DNA from: Telmatactis stephensoni | Lineage: Eukaryota > Cnidaria > Anthozoa > Actiniaria > Isophelliidae | Direction: 5' to 3' | DNA: 64,000 bases | Assembly: GCA_029948255.1 (NCBI GenBank) | Contig: JALIZF010001823.1 | Coordinates: 583,001-647,000, forward strand | In this document: positions 21,663 to 33,699 of the stretch, one piece after another | How the letters are laid out: each line of letters begins with the position of its first letter | Numbering within the stretch: position 1 is the first letter of the stretch | Position numbers and translations under genes: made by a program | Notes under the pieces: generated by a model | What the model was told of the DNA's origin: nothing | What the model saw: only the letters and a program-made list of their open reading frames with translations | Database searches by the model: none

Positions 21663-22183
21663 CGTCCTCGGAGACCCAGGGCGTCAGGGAGGGGGGAGGG
21701 GAGCGGAGGGGAAAGGAAAGAGGGGAAAAGGACGCCCTGGGCTTTTGACTACCCCTAACTTGTCTTGAAGCCAAAATTAATCCAATTAGATGGTCTAAAA
21801 AATATCTGGCTCACTTTTCAATTATCGCTATGATATAGTGACAGTTGCTCAGCCATATCCTGTGAGAAGTTCCTCAAATACATCTTGTTTCATGATCACC
21901 AAGGTCTTTGCAATTTATCTATAGTTTTCACTCTAAACTCATTGCTATACATGAAAGAGATTACGTATATATTGTTTAAAAGTCGCGGTGAGCTGGAAAC
22001 ATGGTTCTTTTCAAACTAAACGTGACAGCTTGTATTGTTAAAAGTCGTGGCGATGCGTGGGGTCAACTTGCTTACTGGTAATTTTAGATGATTTTAATCA
22101 AAAGCCCAGGGCGTCCTTTTCCCCTCTTTCCTTTCCCCTCCGCTCCCCTCCCCCCTCCCTTACGCCCTGGGTCTCCGAGGACG
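21663..22183. mobile_element. Fold-back element with GA/CT arms and 9-bp target duplication
   Basis: The flanking direct repeat CGTTTTCAT (21654-21662 and 22184-22192) is 9 bp and perfect. Arms of about 86 bp start CGTCCTCGGAGACCCAGGGC, continue as a purine tract (gggaggggagcggagggg) and end 'ggacgccctgggctttt'. The complement closes the element. There is no ORF in the 350-bp centre. Confidence 0.88.
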
Positions 22184-22308
22184 CGTTTTCATCGGTCGTT
22201 TTCATCATTACTCGGGCTTCCTGTGGAATGCCCGAGGTATAAATTGCCCTTCGTTATTTGGTTGTCTTCGGCCACAAAAAGCAGTCACGTGGTCAGTAGC
22301 TATCACGT

Positions 22309-23480
22309 GATCGATACATTTGACGAGTGATCAATGACTTTGCTCGTGGTCGAAGTTTAAGGTAGTTCCGGACCCTTGCTACTGCGCATTTCCCGCGCGC
22401 ATTCGAGCGCGCGCACTTTTATTAGAGAGCATTGGTAATACCGTGGGGAGTCTGGGCACTAGTAAGCGAGCGATTGAAAACGTAGAAACTCAAACTTTAG
22501 TAGAGAAAAATTATATTTTGTCATCCAAATATCGGAAAAACTTTAATCAAGAAATCTTGTACACTATGTAATGTAGGTATTTAACCTAAAACTTTTAAAT
22601 TTAGTCATTCTTATCCATCGAAAAAGCCGGCGAGAAAATCGCTAAAATGGGTGATACTTAGTGTTCGTTTTCGGTGTGTTTTCTCTTTTGTGCTTTTCTA
22701 ACTCTTCAAATAATACGGTGACCCCTTGTTTTTTTCTTTTAATTCAAGAGAGTACTTATATATTTTTTGATTTAAAAAATAAAAATACAACTTCATTGAT
22801 TGGATTGTCGTAAATTTTCCACATTTTTACAGTCCGTACACGATTTTGGAACGCGTAATTGGGCAGAAATTTGATTCTAGAATGTGATGTCCTTTTAATC
22901 ATGTTTGCAACTCATCAAACAATACATACGATTACAACTGCTAGATAAACCTCACATCTATCTTTTGAGACGGTCAAGGCGTTTCTCGGAAAAATTTTGT
23001 TCGCATTTTTCAGACCATATGGATTACGTACATTTTGCAAAAAATCGCGGAAAATCATTGAAAATACCACCTTTTACGACATCTTATAGCTCAGAAACCA
23101 ATACGGTGACCCCCTCTTTTTTCCTCGGTTTTGGAATTGCCAACTGACAATTATCTGTAAATGACAGGATTTTAAAGGAAATTCATTGATGAAATCTAAG
23201 ACTCCGGAACTACCTTAACAGCTTTGAAGGCTTCGCTGTACATTTGACGTGATCAATGACTTTGCTCGTGGTCGAAGTTTAACAGCCATATCAAACAATT
23301 GTCAATAAAAAGTTGTCATTCGCTCGGCAGTCAACTCTGTTCCATATTTGGGCAGGCATTACCTTATTTGGAAGTCACGTTGATCCATTTTTGCTGTTTG
23401 AAGGCTTCGATACATTTCACGTGATCAATATCTTTGCTCGTGGTCGAAGTTTAACAGCTTTGAAGGCTTCGATTCCCTTC
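22309..23480. repeat. Three direct copies of a 60-70 bp segment
   Basis: 'tgatcaatgactttgctcgt' followed by 'ggtcgaagttta' occurs at about 22328-22359 and 23251-23282. A variant ('tgatcaatatctttgctcgt') lies at about 23424-23455. 'tttgaaggcttcg' precedes the later copies. The TTAA element 22361-23214 is inserted at the end of the first copy. Confidence 0.7.
22361..23214. mobile_element. 854-bp TTAA-flanked DNA element
   Basis: TTAA at 22357-22360 and 23215-23218. Ends are GGTAGTTCCGGACCCTTGCT and, reversed, GGTAGTTCCGGAGTCTTAGA, so the inverted repeat is only about 12 bp. There is no transposase. The family includes 15255-15893, probably 35690-36048, and a relative with different ends at 55343-56146. 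Confidence 0.85.
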
Positions 23481-24057
23481 GCTTTCGCTTAGCTTCTTGG
23501 TTTATAAATCAGATGTGAGGTACGCTTAAAGCACTTACAGATGCACACTATTCGCGGTAGACCCACACTAAAAGATGTCGAGCGTTTTTGAAAACGAGTC
23601 GAACCTTAGAGACCGCGAACTTCTATACGAGAGAACATTTACGAGTGATCATTTGATAGTGAACCAAGCTAAACGTAAACGAGCTATTTTGAAACAACTT
23701 CTCAATCTTATGTGAACTATGACAGCACAAAGGATTATTGTTAAATCTCAACATAGTTTCAGCGACGAACAAAGGAGAATATTTACAAAGACTGTAAATG
23801 AAGAAGATGCAAGAAGTCTCAAACTAGAACCACGTTCCCAATGATCAATTCTATCACGTTAGTTATTTTTTATTAAGCTTATTAATTCAGAAAGTGAGTG
23901 TTTGATTTCTTTGTTATAGCAAGGCTTGATATTTATTGCGAAACTATTCGGTGAATTCATCGCTCAACGATTGTAATAACTTAGACTAGCCGTTTCTAAT
24001 AGAAAGTGAAATGCTGCGAGCAGAAAATAGCTGGTGTATCTACGTTTATAGCAGAAC
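23481..24057. other. Gene-free stretch with a dispersed repeat
   Basis: 'acccacactaaaagatgtcg' plus 'agcgttt' at about 23569-23595 recurs in inverted orientation near 36484-36515, with weaker similarity on either side. No exon was recognised. Confidence 0.45.
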
Positions 24058-24640
24058 TGTTCCCCTAAAACTCACGAAAGTACACCGCTTTGTCTGATAT
24101 ATCAAATCTCCTGTGCGTTGTGTGACGAACACTGCTAGTTGACCTTCAGTATTTAACTACTGAACATAATTCTCCAGGATCAGTGTCGGACACACACAGT
24201 TCAAAATATTTAGCACTTTGAGTAAATTAATTAAAAAATTGGGGGTAGCTCATCACCCTTCCTCGCAGCCAAGTGCTGAATTACGAAGGGCGCAGCTCAA
24301 CGTGATCGAGTCGAAGGTTTACAAGGGCGCTTTCATTACGAGACAATTGAACAATCACACACTTACATGCAAATTTACATACACATACACGTAGCAGCCA
24401 CCATACGACCCATGTCTGCGGATCACGGAGATCACGGTTTTTCAAACAATCACAAACGGCTAGCGACGGCAATGATGATAAAACTAACTGACTACGACAA
24501 CACAAGTTTTAGAAATGTACAAGTACATTTTATTCACTGAAATATATTGCTTTTTCAAACAATCACAAACAGTGTTAGGAATGATTATAAAACTAATTGA
24601 TTAAAGTTTGTTTAGTAAAGGATGTGTATCGCTCCCTGGC
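24058..24640. repeat. Dispersed repeat, copy 1 (with about 200-bp insertion)
   Basis: 'aaagtacaccgctttgtctg' through 'gatcagtgtcggacacacac' and later 'tttttcaaacaatcacaaac' blocks match 27590-27945 closely. About 200 bp at 24238-24437 is unique to this copy. Confidence 0.8.
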
Positions 24641-24829
24641 AGCCATAAAAAGAGTGCTTGATAAATATCTGACACATAATTTGCCTTGTAATGTATAGAG
24701 AATGCATAAATATATGTGGATTTAACTGAACTACTGAGAGTAGTCTGCGTAAAGAAAGCAAAATTTCGATTCACCAAAAATTTTAGCGATATCGTGTGGC
24801 TTTCTAACTGAGAGATTTTACCTCTTTGA

Positions 24830-25195
24830 AGAGGAGAACATTGGAATGCAACTTTATATCGTCTTGCTTCGATCGAGCGTACAACGCGGCGATGAAAAAC
24901 TCATAAAAGGACATTGTCTTTCCTGAGAAATACCACTAAACAGTTCATGACCTTGCTGAACACTTCCACGAATACAAAGCAGGATTCAGTGGATTCCCGG
25001 GTATGATAAATCTGAATAATAACGACAACTTAGCTAGAAAACAAAGACTCCAATCGCGTGGTCAGCGATCATTCCAAGCATATTTTGATGACGTCACAAA
25101 TCATCGTTCGCTACATCCATAAACGTGGTACATAAACATGCCGCACACGTGCAAGATTAGTGTCGCTGCTCGCTTCGCTCGCAGCAATAAAGCTA
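24830..25195. repeat. Dispersed repeat related to 51780-52275
   Basis: Shared words include 'gatgacgtcacaaatcatc', 'atcattccaag', 'gacaacttagct' and 'gcaagattagtgtcgctgct'. No ORF; family unknown. Confidence 0.65.
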
Positions 25196-25550
25196 ATGAT
25201 TTGAACGTACTTAGTGGTATCAATACAAAGAATGCTAGATCTCGTTTATATTCATAGTATGTTTATTATAATTACAGACATGTTTATAAGCTAGGTACTC
25301 AGGGTAGAGTGTTTTTATAACATGATCGTGAGCTGGACGGAAGTGGCCTCAATTACGGTTTTAACCTGGCTTAGGGCTACCTTTCTGATAAAGAGAGTTG
25401 TATATAGTCTCCCCAAAGATTTTCGGAGCATTACATTCGAGTGCAGTAGTATGAACAGCTAGAAATTATCCTTTCAAAATTACCCATTTATCCAAGACAA
25501 TAGACGTTAGAGACATGCGCAGATGTTATCACTTGCTGCTCCACTATACC

Positions 25551-25936
25551 CAGGGTGGTGAAGAGGTATTTCGTGACCCGTGATTCAGCCTAAATTAGGC
25601 TTGTGATTCGTGAAAAGCTAAAAATTCTAGCCGTGATCCGTGAAATCATCTTTGTCCGTGAATGGGATTTGCAGGTTTTCATTGCCCAGATTCATGATTA
25701 TAAAAATGCCGATTCGTGAAATATGCGACGCGCAGAAAAGAGATAACGAAAAACAGTGTGATCCTTCGATTGTACGTACTTTCGGTCCGTTTATAAGGAC
25801 AAAATTCGTGCAAAAAATCAGTTAGGAATGAAAAACCAGTATTTATTTTTGAATGAAAAGTGAAAATCTTCTATGATTTGAAATTCCAAAAAAATGGTTC
25901 GTGATTCGTGATGGGTAGCCCCTCTTCACCACCCTG
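25551..25936. mobile_element. 386-bp MITE
   Basis: Terminal inverted repeat CAGGGTGGTGAAGAGG / CCTCTTCACCACCCTG with direct flanks TATACC (25545-25550, 25937-25942). The interior repeats 'cgtgattcgtgaa'-like words. Confidence 0.85.
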
Positions 25937-25942
25937 TATACC

Positions 25943-26767
25943 AATGCGAACTCTAAAAACTAAGCCTTAACGATAAAAGTAGAAAGCTTGACAGTTAGTA
26001 AGGTAATACGTTCAAATACACCCAAGTCCTCAAAGGTACATTTTTTGCGATCATTGGAAAAACAGTATTTCGCGGATTTACCGTTTCCACTCTAAGGGAA
26101 AGTTTGTTTATAACCAGGGAATATGATGTTGACAGGATGGCTTGGAACAATGTCTCCAGTAGTCTCCCTCGCAGCCGTGTTTAACCTCGTCACGCAACGC
26201 TCCCTCGGTCACACACGGTGTGTGTCTTTAAAATTGCAATGGCTTATACTCATATGATGCAACTTTTCCAGAGGACAATGTTATTTGAGTTTTAATTATT
26301 TCAAACGTTTAGCTAACAGAGATAAATCGCAACGTTCGAAGAGAAGCCCGAGTTCACGCAGTTATGCGTCTAGTTAACTTAGACTTTTTCTTTATGCTAA
26401 AATACTTACATTTTCTGTAAAGAAATGACAAAGATAGATTTCTGTGCATATTTATGCGGGAATGAAAAAGTGCAAGGACTCAGTTTCCCATCATGCTTTC
26501 ATTGGACTAGTTTGAAAAGTTGATGAATTGATTGAAACTGCTGCAGCTGCAAACACTGACACTTCAAAACATATGCATAAAAGCCGAGACCAAAATGAAC
26601 CTCCATTGATTTATAGATGATTTTGAAGAAGCACATGAATGTGGACATTTCAAACAGTGACTGCATGAGGCAAATTGGTATTCCAAACAGCACCAATTGT
26701 GTAGCTAAGTCATAGCTAAAACACATGAAAATCCATACACCTATTTCAAAAAAGGTTGTCACCGCTA
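25943..26767. other. Gene-free stretch
   Basis: No exon or RNA gene was recognised. A long minus-strand frame ending at 26499 is aromatic-rich, runs into the next MITE and is not considered a gene. Confidence 0.45.
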
Positions 26768-27021
26768 AAGGCTGGTTCACACTAGCGTCGGAATCGGAAT
26801 CGGAAGCAGAAAACAAAGGAAAAGACAAAAGAGTGAAGTCAAGCGTGTGACATAAGACATCGACATAAGCATCGCAAGAAGCATAAGACCAAGCATAAGC
26901 ATAATCAAAGACAAAGGAAAGAACAAAGAAAAACACCTTTCTTTTGTATTCTAATCCCTAAATTCTTTGTTGTTTTCTTACGATTCCGATTCCGATTCCG
27001 ACGCTAGTGTGAACCAGCCTT
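26768..27021. mobile_element. 254-bp MITE
   Basis: AAGGCTGGTTCACACTAGCG then 'tcggaatcggaatcgg' is mirrored by 'ccgattccgattccga' then CGCTAGTGTGAACCAGCCTT. The hexamer GGAATC is iterated within the arms. Confidence 0.88.
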
Positions 27022-27039
27022 AAGAGCGATAGGCGATAG

Positions 27040-27192
27040 GTAATAGGTCATTCCAAGACCGCAAAGCACTATTGATTTCTTAATTAAGCCATCCTAAATC
27101 TTTCTTTACACTCTTCCATCAAATATTTGGCTATTCATATGTAAATCAATTAGAAATCAATAGTGCTTTGCGGTCTTGGAATGACCTATTAC
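27040..27192. mobile_element. 153-bp MITE adjacent to the previous one
   Basis: GTAATAGGTCATTCCAAGAC then 'cgcaaagcactattgatttct' is mirrored exactly at 27151-27192. Arms are about 42 bp. Confidence 0.88.
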
Positions 27193-27589
27193 TGACATAG
27201 CTGCCAACCCTCCCGGATAATCAGGGAGTCTCCAGATTTTGGGCCTCGTCTCCCGGTCTCCCGGATAAAGACCTAAATCTCCCGGATAATCGTTCGAATC
27301 CTAAAATCGCGGCCATTTTAACTGAAATATCGTCTATCCTTCTGAAAAATCGTCTTTCCACCCCCCCCCCCCCCAACTGAGCGTGAAAATCGACCCAATT
27401 CTACAATTCTAAGGAAAAAATTGACGAAATGGCCTAAAATCGCTACCAGAGAATACCAATAATACAAGAAGCACTGTATAACCGTTAGAGTGTATTTGCT
27501 TTATTATTTACGGAGTAATAAAGCGGAACCTAAACTCCCATACAAAGCTTTGTAATATTCGCCTCTCATAGAGAGCTTGGGCCTCCTGT

Positions 27590-27945
27590 GACGAAAGTAT
27601 ACCGCTTTGTCTGATATATCAAATCTCCTGTGCGTTGTGTGACGAACACTGCTAGTTGACCTTCAGTATTGAACTACAGAACATAATTCTCCAGGTTCAG
27701 TGTCGGAGACACACAGTTCAAAATATTTAGCACTTTGAGTAAATTAAAGCAATTTTTCAAACAATCACAAACGGCTAGCGTTGGCAATGATTATAAAACT
27801 AACTGGTTCTAACTGACTACGACAACACAAGTTTTAGAAATGTACAAGTACATTTTATTCACTGAAATATATTGCTTTTTCAAACAATCACAAACAGTGT
27901 TAGCAATGATTATAAAACTAATTGATTAAAGTTTGTTTAGGAAAG
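27590..27945. repeat. Dispersed repeat, copy 2
   Basis: Matches 24058-24640 ('gaacactgctagttgacctt', 'cacacagttcaaaatattta', 'acgacaacacaagttttag') without the 200-bp insert. Confidence 0.8.
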
Positions 27946-27959
27946 GGTGTATATATGCC

Positions 27960-28202
27960 TAATTCAAGTTAAACGTTGTCGCTGAAAAAGCCTGAAAAGC
28001 TTTCTTTATCTTTTGTTTAACACAAACTTCGCTGTAGGCTATCTAAGAGTAAGGAATGCATATGTCCAAGTTTAGAATTTGCAAGCATACAGTGTGAGTG
28101 TTCATTATTGTAAATAGTGTCACCGGTGAAAAAAAAGTTCATGATTCCGCTCTCAAAGCTTTAGGCTTTAGGCTTTTTTCAGCGACAACGTTAATTGAAT
28201 TA
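27960..28202. mobile_element. MITE, 243 bp
   Basis: TAATTCAAGTTAAACGTTGT then 'cgctgaaaaagcct' is mirrored by 'aggcttttttcagcg' then ACAACGTTAATTGAATTA. It is inserted inside the repeat copy that resumes with 'tatcgctccctggcagc' at 28206. Confidence 0.85.
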
Positions 28203-28800
28203 GCTATATCGCTCCCTGGCAGCTAAAAGATAGCCTCCTGCGCAGACGTTTTTAGTCTCGATCCAGTAAATAGAGTGCTTGATAAATATTTATAAAATAA
28301 CTAGGATACTACGCACGCTTTGATTGGCTGAGAGCCTCTGGCTGAGAGCTGTGTTTGCATGAGAGTATGTAAACACGGTTTTGACGTCACCATCTTTAAT
28401 TTGTGCTTCGCGGCAAAATTTGGATTGAAAATTGAAGTTGACCATTGTAAAAACTTAAAAATACAACTTTCATGTATTTTATAAGAAAACAAATTGAGAA
28501 AGCAAAGCAAACTAGTGTCATTTTTTATTTCTTTTCCCTTTCTTTAGGAAAAGGGACGGCAGCTCACTAAAACTGAATCAGTTTCTAATCTTTTATGTCC
28601 GTGTTTGAACGAAATAGTTTAGAACTAAAATAGAAAAGACCAACAACAACAACAACAACAAAAACCATGGAAGTTTCCATTAACAGGCTAAAATAGTTCA
28701 ATGATTGGCAAACAAACGTCACACTAAGGATTCTAACAGAGCGAGCTGGGCCACCTCAAGAGGAAATTAGCGAACTGTAAGTTTTAATATAAAAATTAGG
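28203..28800. other. Gene-free stretch
   Basis: It holds the tail of the 24058/27590 repeat, a 'tgattggctgagagcc' stretch and a (caa)n run at 28641-28661. No exon was recognised. Confidence 0.4.
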
Positions 28801-30991
28801 TACTACCTAATAGCGGAGCTCCCATTTAAATATAATAATAATTTTAAATACTTTGTTTTATTTTGACATTTTTGATTCAAATGAATTGGGCTTGCTGTGG
28901 TATAAATAGGCAAACAAAGATTGCATTTTGTTGTAAAAGTTGAAATAAAGACTATAGATCAAGCTTTATTTCTTGCCCTTCAGTCTCCTGAGAATTATAA
29001 GGCTTTCAACTCAGTGACCATAGTGATATTTATTCAGATATTTGTGTCAGATTTTATAATTGACTTAGTAGTAAGTGCTTCATAATTCTCAGAAATAGGA
29101 TGCAAAAATCCCTCAAACTGATTTCATTCACATAAATACTGAACCTAATTCAACATCCTTCAATTAAACAATTAGACATTGCAGAAAATTATATTTAGAT
29201 TTTTCTGTCTTGACAGTATTGTGGCATCTTGGTTTTTTTTTTTTTTGTATTATGTAGAGTAGAATGACACTGATAAATAGTTGTCTTTACACGAAACAAG
29301 AATTCTCTCTTCCAGGTTACACTAATCATGACTTTAGATGAAATTGTAAAACAACTCAAAACAACTACTACCTAAAAGCAAAGCTCCAATTTCAATTTTA
29401 ATTTTTTTATGTTCTTGATTCAAATGAATTGGGCTTCCTGTGGTAATTGAAAAAGTTGAAATGAAGATTATTTAAAAAGCATTTTTAAAATAAGTTTTGG
29501 TTTTGGTTTGTATATTGTATGGGCTTGTATGCTCAGTGACCTTTGTTACAGTAAATTTCAATATTCAGATTCACTGTCAGATTTCATAACTGACTTTGTA
29601 AGGGTTCATAATTTTCAGAAATAGAAAGCAAAATCTCCAAAACATTTTTTTAAATTGATACAAGTAATTAAACCTTTTTGACATCCTGAATATTACAGAA
29701 CAACATATATTGACTATATTGATTTGTCTGTCTTCACTATATTTGTGACATCTTGTTTTTTTGTGGTTGTTGTTGTTGTTGTTGTTTTGTTTTGTTATTT
29801 AATGTAGAATAGAATGACACACTAGTTAGGTGAATACTTGTCTCCCACTTTTCTCTTCCAGGTTACACTGATAATACAATTTAAAGTGATTATAAAAACA
29901 GCTAATTGAAATAACAAGAAAACAAGGAATTAAGCATTTTCAGTCTGTATTTAAGGCTTCACAGGGCTCACTGAGCAACTTCATCCAGATGAATAAAGTA
30001 AAACAACTCTAGTTTGCATGGCAAAATTCCTTCTTTTTTTTCCTGTCAATTGTTTCATTAAATTCCAGACCAAAACTTGAGCTGTATTTACACATTAGTG
30101 GGGTTGAAATAAGTTCAAAATTAATTTTTTTTTTACTAATTTTATCATTATTAGAACTAGTGCAAAAAGTTCACCGTAAAACAAAATGTCGTTGTACATT
30201 TCATGTAAGGCTTGATCGAGTGTTTCTTTAAACTTGGCCACAGTTCAACGTCCATAAAAGGTTTTTTTTTAAGTCATCAATCCCAAATCAAAGATAAAAG
30301 ATCAAATATAGGTACAAGAGACTTTTTGATATCATTTTCTGGCCAGGGTCTTTACCTTGAAGTGCTTTCCTTGTTGTCTTTTCGAAGCATACTGGTCCTT
30401 GTTTCACGCTCAATGCAGACGATTCTTGATTTATTTCCAACTTTGGCTAGATTTTTAAGCAGCTTTACTGAAGGCATCTTCACGAAACGAAGAATACACG
30501 ATCCTCAATGACTCATTCATTATGAGGAATTTTTTTAAACTACGAATCCAACTAAAAAGTCGTTCAACTTTGAAAATATCCTCTGTGTCTTTCGTCTTTC
30601 GAGCAGTTTTTGAAACGACACCAGGCCCGAAAAAAATTCAAACGTACGGTTTTTTTCGCTTTAACCTGTCAAGATTGGCACAGATTAATGTCCATCAAAA
30701 TCGCTAAATTTTTACGAGGTTTCGAGAATACTATTTTTAAGCTTTGCAAGTTAAAACTGCAAGGAAACTTGTAAATTTTCAGTTTTCAAAGTGTCAGCGC
30801 GCGTCAAGTTGGCGCCAAAAAGCAATCAGCCAATCAGCATCGCGATGGGCACGGACGTACGGACGGACGGAAGTGACGTATACTCAAGCCATGAAAAATC
30901 AACTCGATGGGTTACCATTTTTTCTTAGGTATGGTGCTCCGCTCGCGCGGGCCTTCGGCCCGCGCGGGAGCTCCGCTATGAAATAGGAGGC
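28801..30991. mobile_element. 2.2-kb repeat element with tandem 566-bp units and terminal hairpin
   Basis: The left end contains ATAGCGGAGCTCCC and the right end its complement GGGAGCTCCGCTAT. From 28801 to about 29900 a unit of about 566 bp occurs twice, diverged ('tactacctaa', 'gattcaaatgaattgggctt', 'gaatgacac', 'ctcttccaggttacac'). A strong GC hairpin closes the right end. There is no ORF with recognisable similarity. The terminal hairpin suggests a Helitron-like rolling-circle element, but no clear CTRR end is seen. Confidence 0.5.
30935..30975. repeat. GC-rich terminal stem-loop
   Basis: CGCGCGGGCC-TTC-GGCCCGCGCG forms a 10-bp perfect stem, flanked by GCTCCGC and GAGCTCCGC, in otherwise AT-rich sequence. 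Confidence 0.8.
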
Positions 30992-31598
30992 ATGAAAACG
31001 TTTTCAAAACAAATAATTTTCTTCATTTGATTTAATATATGATTATCATATTTACAATCAATGCAAGAAAATTACAGGAAATGAGGAGAAACAGTTGTTT
31101 ACGGTTCTGAATTGTTTTCTTTGAGCCTGAAGAGTCAAGCTCATTCATCGCAAAAGATTGTTTTTCATCCACAATGGACAACACTGAACCTCGAGACTAG
31201 CAAAAATATATCTCTTGTTCAACGCCTAAAATATAAAATTCGGGCACTAACCATATAATTCAAACAAAATTCAGTCTTATCCAGATAACCAGGCATCACA
31301 CAGCTTCATAAACGGCAATTTCCAAGCACAAAATGACCCTTCGTCGGCTCGACAATGTGGTTGCTTTTGTTGCCGTCTTTTACACCACGTCCAAGAAAAT
31401 AGTCGTTGGTTTTCTTTCAAGTTGGCGAGAATTTTCAATGAAGAACATTCTCTTCGATACCTCAGAACTTTTCACGAAAACGAAGAGTTATTTTGTCTTT
31501 AGAAAGTACCATTTTTCTTTCATTTTAGCGAAAGTTTGGGTTTACCTCCGTGTAAGAACCTCACAACTGACGTCACACTCGAAAGCTTCTATGTGAGG

Positions 31599-32213
31599 CA
31601 CAGGCAGCCCAGCCACTTCTCCTGACGATTTATTTACTATTTTATTGATACGCTAAAAAGACAAAAAAATGCGCGCGCTTGTTTTAATTTGCTTGGCGCG
31701 CGCGCTCTTGTTATGCATGGGTTTCCTGTGGTAATATCCTCCCGATATCCCACGGGACGAGCGCGCGCTTGTTGTGAATGGGTTTCCTGTGGTGATCCCG
31801 CGGGACAAAGCTACTTTGTGTATTCAATTTTTTTAATTTACAAGCATGCACCTTTTGAGGAATAATCAAGCACACACATGTCAAACTTCCCTTCGGAGAC
31901 TGTTCGACTTACTTTACGATACTTCAACGAGTGAAAAATCCCGAGCGCTTCACGGAAATGTGTCCAATCAACCTGGGGCACACATACGTCCATCACGTGA
32001 CCCGTGTTTCATACCTTCTCACAAACTACGCTTTGTCCCGCGGGATCGCCACAGGAAACCCATTCACAACAAGCGCGCGATATTACCACAGGAAACCCAT
32101 GCATAGCAAGCAAGCGCGCCAAGCAAATTAAAACAAGCGCGCGCATTTTTTGTCTTTTTAATAAATTATTAAAATAAACATCCATTGTCAGGAGAAGTGG
32201 CTGGGCTGCCTGT
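31599..32213. mobile_element. 615-bp fold-back element
   Basis: Arms 31599-31808 and 32033-32213: CACAGGCAGCCCAGCCACTT then 'ctcctgac' is mirrored by 'gtcaggag' then AAGTGGCTGGGCTGCCTGTG. They contain GCGCGC runs and the word TTCCTGTGGT at 31723, 31784 and (minus) 32085. There is no coding capacity. Confidence 0.8.
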
Positions 32214-32865
32214 GGGCTACGCGGCTACGCAGTGAGTAATTAATATTCATATCAATAAGCTCACCGCGTAGCCACTTATCCACCGTAGCACAGGATGTAT
32301 GAATATTAATGAGCTCACTGCGTAGCCGCGTAGCCACTTCACCACATAGCTTAGTATCTATGAATATTAATATGTCCTAAGCTATGGTGTAAAGGCTGGC
32401 TATGCGGCTACACAGTGGGCTCATTAACATTCATAAACCTAGAGTGTAGTGTGAAATGGCTACGCGGCAACGCAGGGAGGTAATTTTATTAGGGACAATT
32501 AACACCGGACAACTTTTTCCTATAATTAACTTTCCCATGCAACTTGCGGGAGCTGGCTTGCGTCATACATAGTTACATAGAACTTGTGCACAACTAAAGC
32601 AAATCGACGTAAGTCAAAAAGGAAAAAAATGTGGCGTGTTTTAAAGACAGGGGTACCGTCGAGGTTTTTCGACTAAAAACGCATAAAAGAAACATAAATT
32701 CAGAACTAAATTAAACCTATTTATTCAACGAAAACAAATCTGAACTAAAGCGTAGTTATCTACAAAAGCGAAAAGTAAAGGACTGATTTAAAGAAAATGA
32801 AGTGTCAGAATAGAACGAAACAAGGAGGTTTTTACACGGAGGTAAACCCAAATTTTCAGTGGCGC

Positions 32866-33699
32866 CGCCGGTCTCCTAGCAAAATGAAAACTCGCCATCG
32901 GAATCGTAAAATTCTAGTCGTCAAACAATGGAACCAAAATAGCTCTAATATGTTATACGCCGTTTTCAAAGAACTACGATACAAGTATCGCCTTTTGTTG
33001 AATTGGCTGTAAACACGAAATCAATTCACTTAATTGTCCGTCAAAACTCCTAGCAAAATCAAAACTCGCCATCGGAATCGTAAAATTCTAGTCGTCAAAG
33101 AATGGAACCAAAATAGCTCTAATATGTTATACGCCGTTTTCAAAGAACTCCGATACAAGTATCGCCTATTGTTGGCTGTAAACACGAAATCAATTCACTT
33201 AATTGTCCGTCAAAACTCCTAGCAAAATCAAAACTCGCCATCGGAATCGTAAAATTCTAGTCGTCAAACAATGGAACCAAAATAGCTCTAATATGTTATA
33301 CGCCGTTTTCAAAGAACTACGATACAAGTATCGCCTTTTGTTGGCTGTAAACACGAAATCAATTCACTTAATTGTCCGTCAAAACTCCTAGCAAAATCAA
33401 AACTCGCCATCGGAATCGTAAAACTCTAGTCGTCAAAGAAGGGAACCAAAATAGCTCTAATATGTTATACGCCGTTTTCAAAGAACTACGATACAAGTAT
33501 CGCCTTTTGTTGGCTGTAAACACGAAATCAATTCACTTAATTGTCCGTCAAAACTCCTAGCAAAATCAAAACTCGCCATCGGAATCGTAAAATTCTAGTC
33601 ATCAAACAATGGAACCAAAATAGCTCTAATATGTTATACGCCGTTTTCAAAGAACTCCGATACAAGTATCGCCTATTGTTGGCTGTAAACACGAAATCG
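32866..33699. repeat. Five-copy 169-bp tandem repeat
   Basis: Units start at 'ctcctagcaaaat' (about 32873, 33047, 33216, 33385, 33554) and are about 97% alike. The first has a 4-bp insertion. A sixth partial copy is at 33965-34075. Because 169 is not a multiple of three, the small open frame in each unit is not continuous across units; I do not call it coding. Confidence 0.92.

Noticed and set aside
26499..26936. 145-aa minus-strand frame
   Set aside because: About half of it lies in the MITE at 26768-27021 and the rest has no family features or splice context.
31333..31596. 87-aa plus-strand frame
   Set aside because: Its end lies in the border of the composite repeat block; no domain was seen.
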